The position numbers and the translations under genes were made by a program. From NCBI GenBank assembly GCA_903868035.1, contig CAIPTQ010000398.1:1-63301 (forward strand): 63,301 bases of DNA, given 5' to 3'. Under the pieces are notes generated by a model. It saw only the letters and a list, made by a program, of their open reading frames with translations, had not been told where the DNA came from and did not search any database. Below are positions 1 to 8,035 of this stretch, one piece after another; position 1 is the stretch's first letter, and each line of letters starts with the position of its first letter. Source of the stretch: an uncultured Phycisphaerales bacterium (GTDB lineage: Bacteria > Planctomycetota > Phycisphaerae > WQYP01).

Positions 1-25
1 GGGGAATATTCGCAAGTCTATATAC

Positions 26-37
26 CGGCCTTTTTGC
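26..37. repeat. Candidate left-end inverted repeat of the Mu-like element
   Basis: The 12-mer CGGCCTTTTTGC is the exact reverse complement of GCAAAAAGGCCG at 10724-10735, beyond the last gene of the Mu-like element. The two sites enclose all its genes. This could be a transposase binding site, as MuA ends carry several. The remaining sequence to 286 is A/T- and G-rich and holds no gene I can support; no terminal TG..CA pair can be placed with certainty. Confidence 0.35.
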
Positions 38-286
38 ATGGGGGTCGGGGGGGGAAGGGCGTTTTTGATAGCGCCAGGGGGGAAAAGCAAAACAAGTCGC
101 AAGCTGCAAAACAACCTCTGCATGCCGTGTACTTGGATATTTGTGTCTAAATGGTTGTGTTGTTGGTTATGTTGCGTAAATGTGAATTATGGGTTTTTGG
201 GGTGGGTTTTTGAGGGGTATTTTTGCGATGGGAACCGCCCGGAGTCGGCCACTTCAATTTTGTATAGAAAAGTTATACTTTTGTGG

Positions 287-1159
287 TCATGGGGGCGGCT
301 TTTTGGCGGGGGTGCGGGAAGGGGCGGGTGTCTTCTTGCGGTTGCGGGTGATTTCAACAGACGGGGGCGCGGGCGGAAGAGGAGGTGCGGGCGGTGCGGG
401 CGGGATGTTTTGCCCAAGCTTCCTTGAGGCGATTTCACTGGCCCATGATTTGGCGTCTTTGATGTCCGCAACATGAACCGAACTCGCAAATGGACCTGGC
501 CAATCTGTTTTAACACCTGTCCATGTTTCAATAAGTAACCTAAAAAGCTCGATGGGAATGGTGTTTGGAATCTTGGTATCAGGCAATGTGGCGGCGGTTC
601 GGCGCATCACATCGGCGAAACCAGCGTCAGCTTGAATATTCTGAATTCGACCTTTGATCCTCCCCGGATCAAAGTCAGTCAGAGGCCGGTGAGAGCCAGG
701 CATTGCGGCATGGTTTTGATCGGCAAAAAGCCGTGGTGAATAATCGTCCAAGCTGCTTTGGGAATGGTACGCATGCAGCAAAATGTGACGGAGTTCATCC
801 GGTGTGGCATCATAGGATTTTGAGGTAATCATACGCTCCGCCAGGTCGAGTGCCTCAAGTGTGCTAAGCATTTCCTTGCGGTGGTGACTGGCAATTTCAA
901 GCATCAAATCCCGATCCGTTAATTTGGAGGGCGAAGGCGCGGGATTCAATTCCGGTGCAGGCCATCCGGCTGCATCGTCCACCAGCCATTCCAGAGGCAC
1001 CTTCAATGCACGGGAGAGCGCTAAAGCCTTATCCGCACGTGGCAGGTATCCTTTGTGCAAGTAGTCGTTGATCGCAGTTGGCGAAAGGCTGGCACTGCGA
1101 GCGATGAGCGCCTTGCTTTTGCCCTCAGTGAGTCTCTGAAGTTTTTCCAAGAATTTCAT
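287..1159 (-). CDS. Phage-type repressor with N-terminal helix-turn-helix
   Basis: A 290-aa protein whose first 60 residues form a Cro/CI-type helix-turn-helix: the segment around residues 15-35 (SKALIARSASLSPTAINDYL) has the helix-turn-helix pattern, followed by KALALSRAL. The rest is unlike known peptidase-type repressors, has no visible autocleavage site, and ends in a proline-rich, lysine-rich tail. It is transcribed away from the Cro-like gene at 1292, and both share the motif WL(V/I)DDxxxWP after the HTH, so they appear to be distant paralogs. The position opposite the transposase operon indicates the lysogeny repressor of the Mu-like element (c-gene role). The -10 box lies 6 nt before the ATG, so the mRNA may be leaderless. 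Confidence 0.7.
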   Translation of the reverse strand: MKFLEKLQRLTEGKSKALIARSASLSPTAINDYLHKGYLPRADKALALSRALKVPLEWLVDDAAGWPAPELNPAPSPSKLTDRDLMLEIASHHRKEMLSTLEALDLAERMITSKSYDATPDELRHILLHAYHSQSSLDDYSPRLFADQNHAAMPGSHRPLTDFDPGRIKGRIQNIQADAGFADVMRRTAATLPDTKIPNTIPIELFRLLIETWTGVKTDWPGPFASSVHVADIKDAKSWASEIASRKLGQNIPPAPPAPPLPPAPPSVEITRNRKKTPAPSRTPAKKPPP

Positions 1160-1165
1160 CTCGTC

Positions 1166-1194
1166 ACTTTACCACACAAATTTGTGTGAGTCAG
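1166..1194 (-). promoter_or_regulatory. Repressor promoter with embedded palindromic operator
   Basis: On the minus strand CTGACT (1194-1189) and TAAAGT (1171-1166) are 17 nt apart. The spacer is filled by the perfect 16-bp palindrome CACACAAATTTGTGTG (1173-1188). A dimeric repressor bound there would block its own promoter. The -10 box ends 6 nt before the repressor ATG, and no Shine-Dalgarno sequence is seen. Confidence 0.6.
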
Positions 1195-1224
1195 GGGGGA
1201 AACTTTTATTTTATCAGGCACCCC

Positions 1225-1253
1225 TTGACGATGATAAGGTAAACAGCTAAGAT
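1225..1253 (+). promoter_or_regulatory. Promoter for the Cro-like gene and transposition operon
   Basis: TTGACG (1225-1230), a 17-nt spacer and TAAGAT (1248-1253) form a good sigma-70-type promoter pointing to the Cro-like gene at 1292. The 16-bp palindrome lies 37 nt upstream of its -35 box, so bound repressor could also affect this promoter. Confidence 0.6.
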
Positions 1254-1291
1254 TCGCACGTGTAACCTATTTTCATAAAGGATAACCGATC

Positions 1292-1543
1292 ATGACCATG
1301 AAAAGGAAGCTCAAGGCGCTCCTCGCTGATCGGAAACAAACGGTGGTTGCTCAACGCGCTGGAATCCACCCAATGACCCTCAGCACTTATGTGGCGCGTG
1401 GAGTCAATCCCTCATCGGGTATCGCCGTGCGTCTGGCCGATGCTCTCGGCGTAGACGCAGGCTGGTTAATTGATGATCGACAAGAATGGCCCCCTGTACC
1501 CTGCAAAAACCCAGTCATTCCACCGGCACCTGTTGCGGCTTGA
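1292..1543 (+). CDS. Cro-like helix-turn-helix protein
   Basis: An 83-aa protein made almost only of a helix-turn-helix domain: QTVVAQRAGIHPMTLSTYV is the DNA-binding segment, followed by AVRLADALGV and the motif WLIDDxxxWP shared with the divergent repressor. AAAGGA lies 8 nt before the ATG. First gene of the rightward operon, in the place of Mu ner or lambda cro. Its likely job is to turn down the repressor promoter and set the early operon level; that role is inferred from position. Confidence 0.65.
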   Translation: MTMKRKLKALLADRKQTVVAQRAGIHPMTLSTYVARGVNPSSGIAVRLADALGVDAGWLIDDRQEWPPVPCKNPVIPPAPVAA

Positions 1544-1610
1544 ACATGGTTTGAAGCGGGGAGCGCCGGACCGCTGAACCTGGCGCGAAGACAAATCGAA
1601 AGGCTACACG

Positions 1611-1955
1611 ATGAAAGAACTCAACAAACACGGGCCGAAAACGGTGGTGATGCTTCCTGTTGGCACCCTGATTCATGACAAAGCTACAGGTAGCGGAGGC
1701 ATCATCGTCGGGGCGTTCAAGGGTGCATCCTACGCGTTGCACACCTACATCCGGCCCGATGGGGAGGTGGATGTGTTATTCCCGAGCGACATTGAAATTG
1801 TTGAGGGGAATGGGTGTGGGATTCCGGCAGTGGTGGACCTGAATGGCAACGATCCTCTGGCAAGCATGCGTGGCGGCAAGCCAATCACCGGCAAGGCACT
1901 GGCGCGGCGCGTGGCGCATTCCAGACGGCGGGCGAGTGTGGCGGCGGCGGCGTGA
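1611..1955 (+). CDS. Hypothetical 114-aa protein of the Mu-like element
   Basis: The protein begins MKELNKHGPK and has a beta-rich first 70 residues (TVVMLPVGTLIHDKATGSGG, then alternating hydrophobic residues) and a basic, alanine-rich C-terminus. No family recognised. AAAGG precedes the ATG. It sits between the Cro-like gene and the transposase, where Mu-like phages carry small early regulators. A GC-rich hairpin follows it. The coding signal is moderate: codon use fits its neighbours and nothing on the other strand competes. Confidence 0.5.
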   Translation: MKELNKHGPKTVVMLPVGTLIHDKATGSGGIIVGAFKGASYALHTYIRPDGEVDVLFPSDIEIVEGNGCGIPAVVDLNGNDPLASMRGGKPITGKALARRVAHSRRRASVAAAA

Positions 1956-1970
1956 GTGGGCAATAAAAAA

Positions 1971-2003
1971 GCTCCGCCAGTCGCGGAAAACGGCTGGCGG
2001 AGC
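1971..2003. terminator. GC-rich hairpin between early genes and transposase
   Basis: GCTCCGCCAG (1971-1980) pairs with CTGGCGGAGC (1994-2003). Six A residues precede it and only ATAAATT follows, so it is a good intrinsic terminator only for leftward transcription. For rightward transcription it may act as an attenuator before the transposase. Confidence 0.4.
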
Positions 2004-2026
2004 ATAAATTGAAGCGAGGCCATATT

Positions 2027-4285
2027 ATGACATCCGCCCTTGCAATTTCAAGAGAATTTTCAACGCCGGCCCAGGCGCAGGGGCCGGCGCGGTTGACGGT
2101 GGGGGAGGCGGCGGCGCGGGCGAGGATTTCCGAACAGGCGATACGGGATTTGTGCAAAACACGCTGGCGATTCAACGGGATGGCAATACCACCTGGCAGC
2201 GGGAATTGGCAATGGTCTATCGACCCACGGGCCGACAAGCGGCTCATGCCGCCGGAGTACCGGCGTGGGGAGGAAATCGCCCTGGCACCGGGGATCGCCA
2301 CGGAATTATCCGCGCTGCAGCGGGAGAAATTGCCGAAAGAAGCGGCGTATTTGAAGCAAGCGGAGGAGGCGGGGCGGGCGGGGGTGCGGGCGGGGATCGG
2401 GCGGTGTGAAGCGATCAAGAGGTTTTTGGAGCGCGAGTCGCGGCCGGGGTGGAGTTGGTCGCAATTCAAGGCGAAAAGCAAGGCGTATCGAAGGGAGGGG
2501 CTGGCGGCGCTGGCCGATGGGCGTTGGACATCGCGGAAAGAGCGGTGTGCGGATACGCGGATGTTGGAAGAGGCCGCGCGGTTCTACCTGGATGCCAGCG
2601 CGCCGTCGATTTCAGAGTGCTACCGCGCTGCCGAACAATGGGCGATCAATGAGGGTTGTAAGGTGTGGAAACAGGGGGCGGTGAGGAAGCACATCAAGGC
2701 TTTACCGCCGGCGGAAGTGACCTTCAAACGGCACGGCCTGGAGGCGTTCAAGAACAAGCATGAGCCGTATATCCAGCGGACGTATGCGTCCCTCAAGTCG
2801 AATGAGATTTGGCAGTCGGATCACATGCGGTTCGACGTGCAATGCGTATTGGGAACGAAGCTGGACCGGGCCACGGGCGAGCTTGTGCCACAACTGGGCC
2901 GGCCCTGGTTAACGACCTGGATCGACGTGCGATCGCGCAAGATTCTGGCGTGGGAAGTGCGCGCGGCCGATCCGGATAGCGGCGTGATTGTGAAAGTGTT
3001 CCGCCGTGCGGCCCTGGAATATGGGATACCGGAGTCGGTATATACGGATTGCGGCAAAGACTACGATCATCACGATTTTACAGGGGAAACCAAGGCGGAG
3101 CGGCGGGAGCGGCGGCGGGAGCGGCCGGATGAGGAAGCGCCCCTGAGCGGCCTCTTTGCGCTCATCAAAATCAAGCACATGCACGCCGAACCATACAACG
3201 CGCGGGCGAAGCTGGTGGAGCGCATGCACCGCACGATCAAAGAGCAATTCAGCCGGGGATGGGATACGTTCACGGGGGGTACTACGGTGGAAAAACCCGA
3301 GCGGCTGGCGGAGATGGTGGACAAGGGCGCGGCACCGGCGCTGGAGGATTTCGCGGCGGCATTTGGGGAATGGGTGACGCTGTACAACGGGCGGCGGCAC
3401 ACCGGGGAGTCCATGGGGGCAGCGCCGGATGAGGTGTATGCCGCGAACCTGGAAAAGAAGCGGACGGCGGTGCGGGAAGAGTTGGACTTGATGTTGTTGC
3501 GGCGCATTGGTCCGGTGAAGGTGGGGCGCAATGGAGTAAGGTATCACGGATTATATTTTGGAGCCTATGAAACTGGTCAATGGCATGGCCAGGACGTGTA
3601 CATCCGCGTGGACGATGCCGACATGAGCAAGGTGAGCGTGTGGGATAGTGAGGATAAGCACTTCCTGTGCCTGGCACGGGCGAATCGAATGGTGCCGGCG
3701 AATGCGAGCCGGGAGCTTTTACGGGAGGCGATTCGCGAGCAAAAGAAGGCCAGCCGGGCGCTACGCAATGCCCAGTCGGCGCGGACGCATATTCACGAAG
3801 ACCTTCCCGCCACGATGCATCGCCTGGAACAAGAACGCGCGGAGCGGTTGGCGCGGAGCCGGCCTGTCACATCTTCGCCGGAACCTACGATTGTGCCGGT
3901 ACGAAGCGCGATCAAAGGGGAGTTGCCGAAGCTTCAAAGGGCGCTTGACGCGCTGAAGCCGAAGACGGCGGAGGAGAAACAAAAAGCTCTCCTGCGGGAG
4001 GCGGAGTGGTATGAGGCCATTGAAGCCGCTGCGGAGGAAGGCGAGGCGAAGCGGGAGGCGGAGCGCGAAAAACGGCGGGAAAACGAACGCCTTTTCATGG
4101 CGGCATGCGGGCCCAAGGATGATGAAAAAGCCCCAACGTTTGAATACCACAGGCCGGATTACATACCCAAAGAGGACCAAGAGGAAACCCCAAGGTTTAC
4201 ATACCAAGGCATCCCCATCCGCAAGCGTCGGATCGGCGGCGATGTGGCCGTGCCGTCACTGGCGGCGATTGGGGGCGCGGCATGA
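2027..4285 (+). CDS. MuA-like DDE transposase
   Basis: A 752-aa transposase of the phage Mu A family, which pairs the element ends and carries out strand transfer. It has an N-terminal helix-turn-helix region (residues about 25-45), then the RNase-H-like integrase core with the catalytic triad D265 (in WQSDH), D341 (in YTDCGKDY) and E398 (in LVERMHR). A Mu C-terminal beta-barrel-like segment follows near residues 490-540, then a long charged helical tail that in Mu contacts B and ClpX. ATG 2027 is preferred over an upstream in-frame TTG at 2009 because GAGG lies 7 nt before it. The stop overlaps the ATPase start (ATGA), so the two are translationally coupled. The catalytic residues are intact, so the protein could be active. 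Confidence 0.9.
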   Translation: MTSALAISREFSTPAQAQGPARLTVGEAAARARISEQAIRDLCKTRWRFNGMAIPPGSGNWQWSIDPRADKRLMPPEYRRGEEIALAPGIATELSALQREKLPKEAAYLKQAEEAGRAGVRAGIGRCEAIKRFLERESRPGWSWSQFKAKSKAYRREGLAALADGRWTSRKERCADTRMLEEAARFYLDASAPSISECYRAAEQWAINEGCKVWKQGAVRKHIKALPPAEVTFKRHGLEAFKNKHEPYIQRTYASLKSNEIWQSDHMRFDVQCVLGTKLDRATGELVPQLGRPWLTTWIDVRSRKILAWEVRAADPDSGVIVKVFRRAALEYGIPESVYTDCGKDYDHHDFTGETKAERRERRRERPDEEAPLSGLFALIKIKHMHAEPYNARAKLVERMHRTIKEQFSRGWDTFTGGTTVEKPERLAEMVDKGAAPALEDFAAAFGEWVTLYNGRRHTGESMGAAPDEVYAANLEKKRTAVREELDLMLLRRIGPVKVGRNGVRYHGLYFGAYETGQWHGQDVYIRVDDADMSKVSVWDSEDKHFLCLARANRMVPANASRELLREAIREQKKASRALRNAQSARTHIHEDLPATMHRLEQERAERLARSRPVTSSPEPTIVPVRSAIKGELPKLQRALDALKPKTAEEKQKALLREAEWYEAIEAAAEEGEAKREAEREKRRENERLFMAACGPKDDEKAPTFEYHRPDYIPKEDQEETPRFTYQGIPIRKRRIGGDVAVPSLAAIGGAA

Positions 4286-5379
4286 AAGACCTGATTGGGA
4301 ACATGGTTGGGGCGGATCGGGTGACGGCGTGCGTATGCCGCGAGGGCCAGGCGGTGACGGCGGAGATGGCGGCGGAAGTGGTGTCGCGGCTGGTGGGGTA
4401 TTTGCGGAGTACCGGCAAAACGCAGGCGTGGGCGGCGACGGCCATGGGGATCGGGGGGGCGGCGCTGGCGGCGGCGGTGGGCGAGGCGTACGCGGCGGAG
4501 CATGAGGAGACAATCCGCGCGGTGGATCGCTGGTTGGAAATGGAACTGGGGCGGCAGGCGGAAACGAAGTATGTGCGGACGGGCGTGGCGGAAAAGATCG
4601 TGGCGGCGGGGCGGTTCGCGGTGCGCTCCGGGGGGATCGTACTGGTGACGGGGCCGGCGGGGATCGGCAAGACGCTGGCGGCAAAGGCGCTGGCGGAGGA
4701 AGTGCCGGGGAGCATCTTCACCACGATACACGCGGCGGGGATTACCTCGCCGGCGGTTATGGAAGGGATCGCGGAGGCGATGCCACTGCGATTGGGCTGG
4801 AAGCTCACCAGCGCGCGGATGTACACCACGCTGGAAAAGGCGCTGCGCGATACGGGGCGGTTGCTGATTGTGGATGAGGTGCATCGGCTGGCCGCACGGC
4901 GGAAAGATGAGGCCCTTCACGTTTTAAGAGATTTGGGAGACGGGGCGGGAATCCCGCAGTTGTGGTTGGGGATGAGCGCGATCAAGCAATATATCCAGGC
5001 GGGGCGGAGCGATGGGGAAGCGCTGGATCAACTGGCCTCGCGCATTGGGCTATTTTTGGACCTGGCGGAGGATGCGCAGGCGGATGATGGCGGGCGGCGG
5101 ATGACGTCGGTGGAGGATGTGCGGCGCTTCCTGGCGGCGCGAAAAATCCGGGTGACGCCGGGGGCGGAAGGGTACTTGCTGGCGCTGGTGAATGAACTGG
5201 GGGCGGGGGCATTCCGGGCCGTGGACAAGATACTGCAAATGGCGGTGACGCTGGCGCGGGGCGCGGTGATTGACGAAGAGCTTTTGCGCGGCATTCAGAT
5301 ACGGCGGCTGGGCATGAACGCGGCGACATCGCTGGAAAGCCGGATGGCGGCGCGGGTCGGAATGGCGGTGGGCGCATGA
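4282..5379 (+). CDS. MuB-like AAA+ ATPase, transposition target selector
   Basis: A 365-aa AAA+ ATPase. An N-terminal segment of about 85 residues, rich in Ala and Gly, resembles the DNA-binding domain of MuB/IstB-type activators. The Walker A is GPAGIGKT (residues 124-131) and the Walker B is LLIVDEVH (194-201). MuB binds target DNA, stimulates MuA and gives target immunity. The start overlaps the transposase stop by ATGA, and its own stop overlaps the next gene in the same way. It is longer than Mu B (312 aa), the extra length being mainly N-terminal. Confidence 0.85.
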   Translation: MKDLIGNMVGADRVTACVCREGQAVTAEMAAEVVSRLVGYLRSTGKTQAWAATAMGIGGAALAAAVGEAYAAEHEETIRAVDRWLEMELGRQAETKYVRTGVAEKIVAAGRFAVRSGGIVLVTGPAGIGKTLAAKALAEEVPGSIFTTIHAAGITSPAVMEGIAEAMPLRLGWKLTSARMYTTLEKALRDTGRLLIVDEVHRLAARRKDEALHVLRDLGDGAGIPQLWLGMSAIKQYIQAGRSDGEALDQLASRIGLFLDLAEDAQADDGGRRMTSVEDVRRFLAARKIRVTPGAEGYLLALVNELGAGAFRAVDKILQMAVTLARGAVIDEELLRGIQIRRLGMNAATSLESRMAARVGMAVGA

Positions 5380-5594
5380 ACGCATTAGCCACAAATCAGG
5401 AGTTGCTCAATCGGGCGTTGCAGGCGACAGGCGATCCGGAGCGCTTTGCGCAGACGCTGCTGTCGGCACTGGTGAAGTCGGGAATGGCGGGGCCGGAGAT
5501 GCAGGATTTTGCACCGTTCGTACGCGCGGATGAGAAACCGAAATTGCGGCTGGTGGGTACAGAGGCGGCGCGGGCCGTGGGAGCGTGCGCATGA
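5376..5594 (+). CDS. Small protein, first of two tandem paralogs
   Basis: A 72-aa protein with no recognised family. Its first half (ELLNRALQATGDPERFAQTL) matches the start of the next protein (ELLQRALQRTGDAESIAKVF), so the two arose by duplication. Start and stop both overlap their neighbours as ATGA, giving a tightly coupled series transposase-ATPase-this-paralog. Predicted to be mainly helical. A role in transposition or its control is likely from position alone. Confidence 0.6.
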   Translation: MNALATNQELLNRALQATGDPERFAQTLLSALVKSGMAGPEMQDFAPFVRADEKPKLRLVGTEAARAVGACA

Positions 5595-5923
5595 ACGTTT
5601 TGCCACAGGCCACATACTGCGAACTTTTGCAACGGGCGCTGCAGCGGACGGGGGACGCGGAGAGCATCGCCAAGGTGTTTCTTGAGACACTGGTGGAAGA
5701 CCCGGACGGACACGGCTATAGCGACCTGTTGCGGGAATTTGCGCCGTTGGTCCAAGCGTTTCCGGAGTTGCGGTTGGCGAGTGCGGAGGCCGCGCCGCAA
5801 AATGATGATCGTTCAATGAGCCTCCTTTCTCCGGCTGGGGATGCTGGTTGCATCGCTGGCGCTTGCCGGTCCGGTGTCCATAGTAGCCGATGGCACCGGC
5901 CCGGCATTTTTGAGGCGAGGTGA
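5591..5923 (+). CDS. Small protein, second of two tandem paralogs
   Basis: The first 60 residues are a diverged copy of the preceding protein: ELLQRALQRTGDAESIAKVF, then LREFAPLVQAF against QDFAPFVRAD. The last 35 residues, after about residue 70, read like non-coding sequence rich in G, S and R, so the original stop may have been lost. The ATG overlaps the upstream stop; an upstream GTG at 5585 is less likely. No family recognised. Confidence 0.5.
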   Translation: MNVLPQATYCELLQRALQRTGDAESIAKVFLETLVEDPDGHGYSDLLREFAPLVQAFPELRLASAEAAPQNDDRSMSLLSPAGDAGCIAGACRSGVHSSRWHRPGIFEAR

Positions 5924-5926
5924 CCT

Positions 5927-6703
5927 ATGCCCACACCCTTGGAATATCGGTTGCTTCACCTGGCCGTACGGCAGGCGGGGCTGGAGGAAGAGCATTACCG
6001 GATGATCCTGCGTAATGTGGCGGGGGTGGAGAGTTCCAAAGAGTTGACGCAAGTGGACCTGGAAAACGTGATGGCGGTTTTGGAGGATTCGGGCTTTCGG
6101 CACGTGGGCAAGCCGGAAGATTACTGGCGGAGCAAAGTGGCCATGCGCGGGTCGATTTGCGGCGAGCGCATGGTGAAGAAAATCGAGGAGTTGGCGGCGG
6201 GGCAAAAGTATGACCTGGCGGGCCTGTGCCGGCGGGTCAGTGAGGATCGGGTGGCGCGGGTGGATAAGCTCAGGCCGCGCGAGGCGTACCGGCTGATTGA
6301 GGCGCTGAAGGCGATTGTCCAGCGCGCGGCGGGGGAACAAACTTCACGCGTAGGCGTGAAGCGGGGGCACGGATGCCCTCGGGGACTGGCGTATAAGGGA
6401 TTGTGCCATGGCGAAATATCGACGCAAGATCGAACAGTTGCTCACCCCGGAGCATTGGGTGGAGTTCCACGAAATACTCCTGGATCGGCGGGCGATGGGC
6501 AAAGACGGCCTGGCCTGGCTCCACGCGCGGGGCTATCGGGTAAGCCACAACGCCTTTTACCGATACCGCGCGAAGCTGCTGGGTGGGAACTGGCCGGGGG
6601 CGGGATTGAGCGCGCCGGAAGTGGCGGCGGCGCGGCGGCGGGTGACGGATTATGCGGCGCGCTGGGATGCCGGGCGGCTGGCGCTGCTGGCGGGGTTGGG
6701 TGA
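5927..6703 (+). CDS. GemA/gp16-like regulatory protein (DUF1018) with run-on tail
   Basis: Residues 1-130 match the Mu GemA/gp16 family (DUF1018): LLHLAVRQAGLEEEHYRMIL, then SSKELTQVDL and later RLIEALKAI. In Mu this protein modulates host gene expression and DNA relaxation. From about residue 138 the frame enters a small palindrome at 6342-6361 and runs on without a stop into the next gene, overlapping it for about 290 nt in another frame. The true ancestral end was probably near 6340, so the last 110 residues may be meaningless. GAGGTGACCT precedes the ATG. Confidence 0.7.
   Translation: MPTPLEYRLLHLAVRQAGLEEEHYRMILRNVAGVESSKELTQVDLENVMAVLEDSGFRHVGKPEDYWRSKVAMRGSICGERMVKKIEELAAGQKYDLAGLCRRVSEDRVARVDKLRPREAYRLIEALKAIVQRAAGEQTSRVGVKRGHGCPRGLAYKGLCHGEISTQDRTVAHPGALGGVPRNTPGSAGDGQRRPGLAPRAGLSGKPQRLLPIPREAAGWELAGGGIERAGSGGGAAAGDGLCGALGCRAAGAAGGVG
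6342..6361. repeat. Short palindrome at the end of the GemA-like gene
   Basis: CTTCACGC, loop GTAG, GCGTGAAG: an 8-bp perfect hairpin preceded by ACAAA. A second copy at 6730-6749 has changed bases that keep the pairing, so the hairpin itself seems to be selected or propagated. The insertion removed or bypassed the original stop of the GemA-like gene. Confidence 0.55.
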
Positions 6704-6917
6704 TTTTGTGGCGGGGGCGGGGGGACAAACTCCACGCGCAGGCGTGGGGCCTCACTGCCCAGGGGAGGCGGAGCGATCCGCCTCCCCGGCCTGCGGCCCG
6801 GCGGCGGCGATCCGGACGGGCGTTATCCAGGCGGCGAAGGCCGCTGGCGGCTTGCCTGCGGGCCGCGCAGAGGCGGGGACGGCTTGTAAGACCTCCCCGG
6901 AGTTGGCGCGTTTATAG
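6408..6917 (+). CDS. gp27/DUF3486-like small DNA-binding protein with run-on tail
   Basis: The first 65 residues have a recruitment pattern like Mu gp27 (DUF3486, small-terminase-like): VEFHEILLDRRAMGKDG, then LHARGYRVSHNAFYRYRAKL, in which a helix-turn-helix ends in the xRYR motif. A helical segment rich in Ala and Arg follows to about residue 105. From 6730 the frame passes through a copy of the ACAAA-hairpin and a second perfect palindrome and becomes low-information sequence. The real functional part is therefore probably residues 1-105. Family assignment is tentative. Confidence 0.5.
   Translation: MAKYRRKIEQLLTPEHWVEFHEILLDRRAMGKDGLAWLHARGYRVSHNAFYRYRAKLLGGNWPGAGLSAPEVAAARRRVTDYAARWDAGRLALLAGLGDFVAGAGGQTPRAGVGPHCPGEAERSASPACGPAAAIRTGVIQAAKAAGGLPAGRAEAGTACKTSPELARL
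6730..6787. repeat. Second copy of the small palindrome plus a GNRA hairpin
   Basis: CTCCACGC, GCAG, GCGTGGGG (6730-6749) is the second copy of the hairpin at 6342. Just downstream GGGGAGGCGGA (6762-6772) and TCCGCCTCCCC (6777-6787) form an 11-bp perfect stem closed by GCGA, a GNRA tetraloop. Both lie in the tail of the gp27-like gene. Confidence 0.55.
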
Positions 6918-7195
6918 GGCAAATGGCGGCGGAGGCCGCGCGGCACGGATGCTGAGGTTGTCTTGGTTGGATAAACTCAAGCCCACGCAAGGCCGGAGAC
7001 GCGGGTGGAACCCGCGCCGGCCTCTCCGCCCGCGCCCCCCCCGCCCTCTCCCGCGCCATCGAAAACAGAAACCACGCCCGCCGATGGATCGGCGGGGCAA
7101 AAAAGAACCAAGCCGACTGTGCATGAATTGTTCGGGGAAACGTGGTTTCCCCGCGATGCCCGGCGGCGGTATGGACCTTAAAAAGGACAAGAATC
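6918..7195. other. GC-rich gap without a supported gene
   Basis: A 278-nt stretch with several short inverted repeats (for example GCGGGT..ACCCGC near 7000). One open frame from 6652 to 7203 crosses it but has the arginine/proline-rich look of an antisense or shifted frame. The only signal at its end is an AAGGAC ribosome site for the gene at 7196. Confidence 0.5.
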
Positions 7196-8035
7196 ATGAA
7201 TGAAACCCCGGACACACTCGCAATCGGAGTCGGCATGCTCACGGTCGAACAGGCGGCGTCTCAACTGCCCTTCGATGCTCCTGTGAATGCTGTTTTGCTC
7301 ACCAAGCGGCTGGTGGCGCGGCGGTCGCTGGCCTCCGTGGAACTGGGCAACGCGGTGCGCATCCCGATGGACAAGTTGACCGCGTTCATGGCCGACAACG
7401 GGCAAAACAGCGCCGTACGGCAGGCGCTGGGCCTCCCCCTGGAAACCTTCACACCGCTATTTCCCATCCTGGAAAACCAGCGCAATTGGTTCGGACCCGG
7501 CCCAATTGACACGCTTTGGTGGGGGCGGAGCCTGGTGGCCGAAATGCAGAAACTGCTGCCGGCACAACTCAAGAAGGCGGAGCCGGGGATGATTTCCACC
7601 AGCGCCGACATCCTGCTGGTGGATGCCGGTGTGCCAATCGTCAATATCGACCTCGCAAAGACTCCCGACCCAGCCCGGCTTGCGGGCCTGAAAACCATCC
7701 TGAACGCCCCCACGCCGGTCGCTTCGCCGTTCAAAAACATGGGGGAAGTATTCCTGGCACAGCGCCTGCAGGAAGTGGCGTGGATGCACACGATGCGGCT
7801 TCACAGCCAGCCCGGCGTCATTAAGGAACTGGGCGTGGAATACTTCTACAAATCGCCGGCAGCATACGGCGCGGTGGTGGCCGTGGCCGGGGATGACATG
7901 CAGAAAACGGCGGCCTTGACGGCGGAGAAGTTCTATTCCGAAGTCAACGCGCGGGTGCTGTTGATGCTGTCCGGCGCGGCGTTGATGAATATGTGCGGGT
8001 CGAATCCCGGCCGCTTGGCGTGTTTGGCGTTTTGA
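7196..8035 (+). CDS. Hypothetical 279-aa protein of the Mu-like element
   Basis: No family recognised. The protein is globular and mixed alpha/beta, with a hydrophobic stretch near its end (ARVLLMLSGAALMNM). A region near residues 140-160 (ADILLVDAGVPIVNIDL) reads like a beta-strand core. ATG 7196 is preceded by AAGGAC at 9-10 nt; upstream in-frame starts lie in the GC-rich gap and are unlikely. The last residues GRLACLAF are encoded by a 46-nt segment that recurs at the end of the next small gene. Confidence 0.6.
   Translation: MNETPDTLAIGVGMLTVEQAASQLPFDAPVNAVLLTKRLVARRSLASVELGNAVRIPMDKLTAFMADNGQNSAVRQALGLPLETFTPLFPILENQRNWFGPGPIDTLWWGRSLVAEMQKLLPAQLKKAEPGMISTSADILLVDAGVPIVNIDLAKTPDPARLAGLKTILNAPTPVASPFKNMGEVFLAQRLQEVAWMHTMRLHSQPGVIKELGVEYFYKSPAAYGAVVAVAGDDMQKTAALTAEKFYSEVNARVLLMLSGAALMNMCGSNPGRLACLAF

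Noticed and set aside
5850..5990. A small signal-peptide-like frame (MLVASLALAGPVSIVADGTG) before the GemA-like gene.
   Set aside because: No ribosome site, and it runs on into the GemA-like gene in another frame. The hydrophobic start is suggestive but not enough.
6652..7203. A 183-aa arginine/proline-rich protein ending near 7203.
   Set aside because: Composition is that of a wrong frame over GC-rich sequence; it overlaps the gp27-like gene and has no ribosome site or family.
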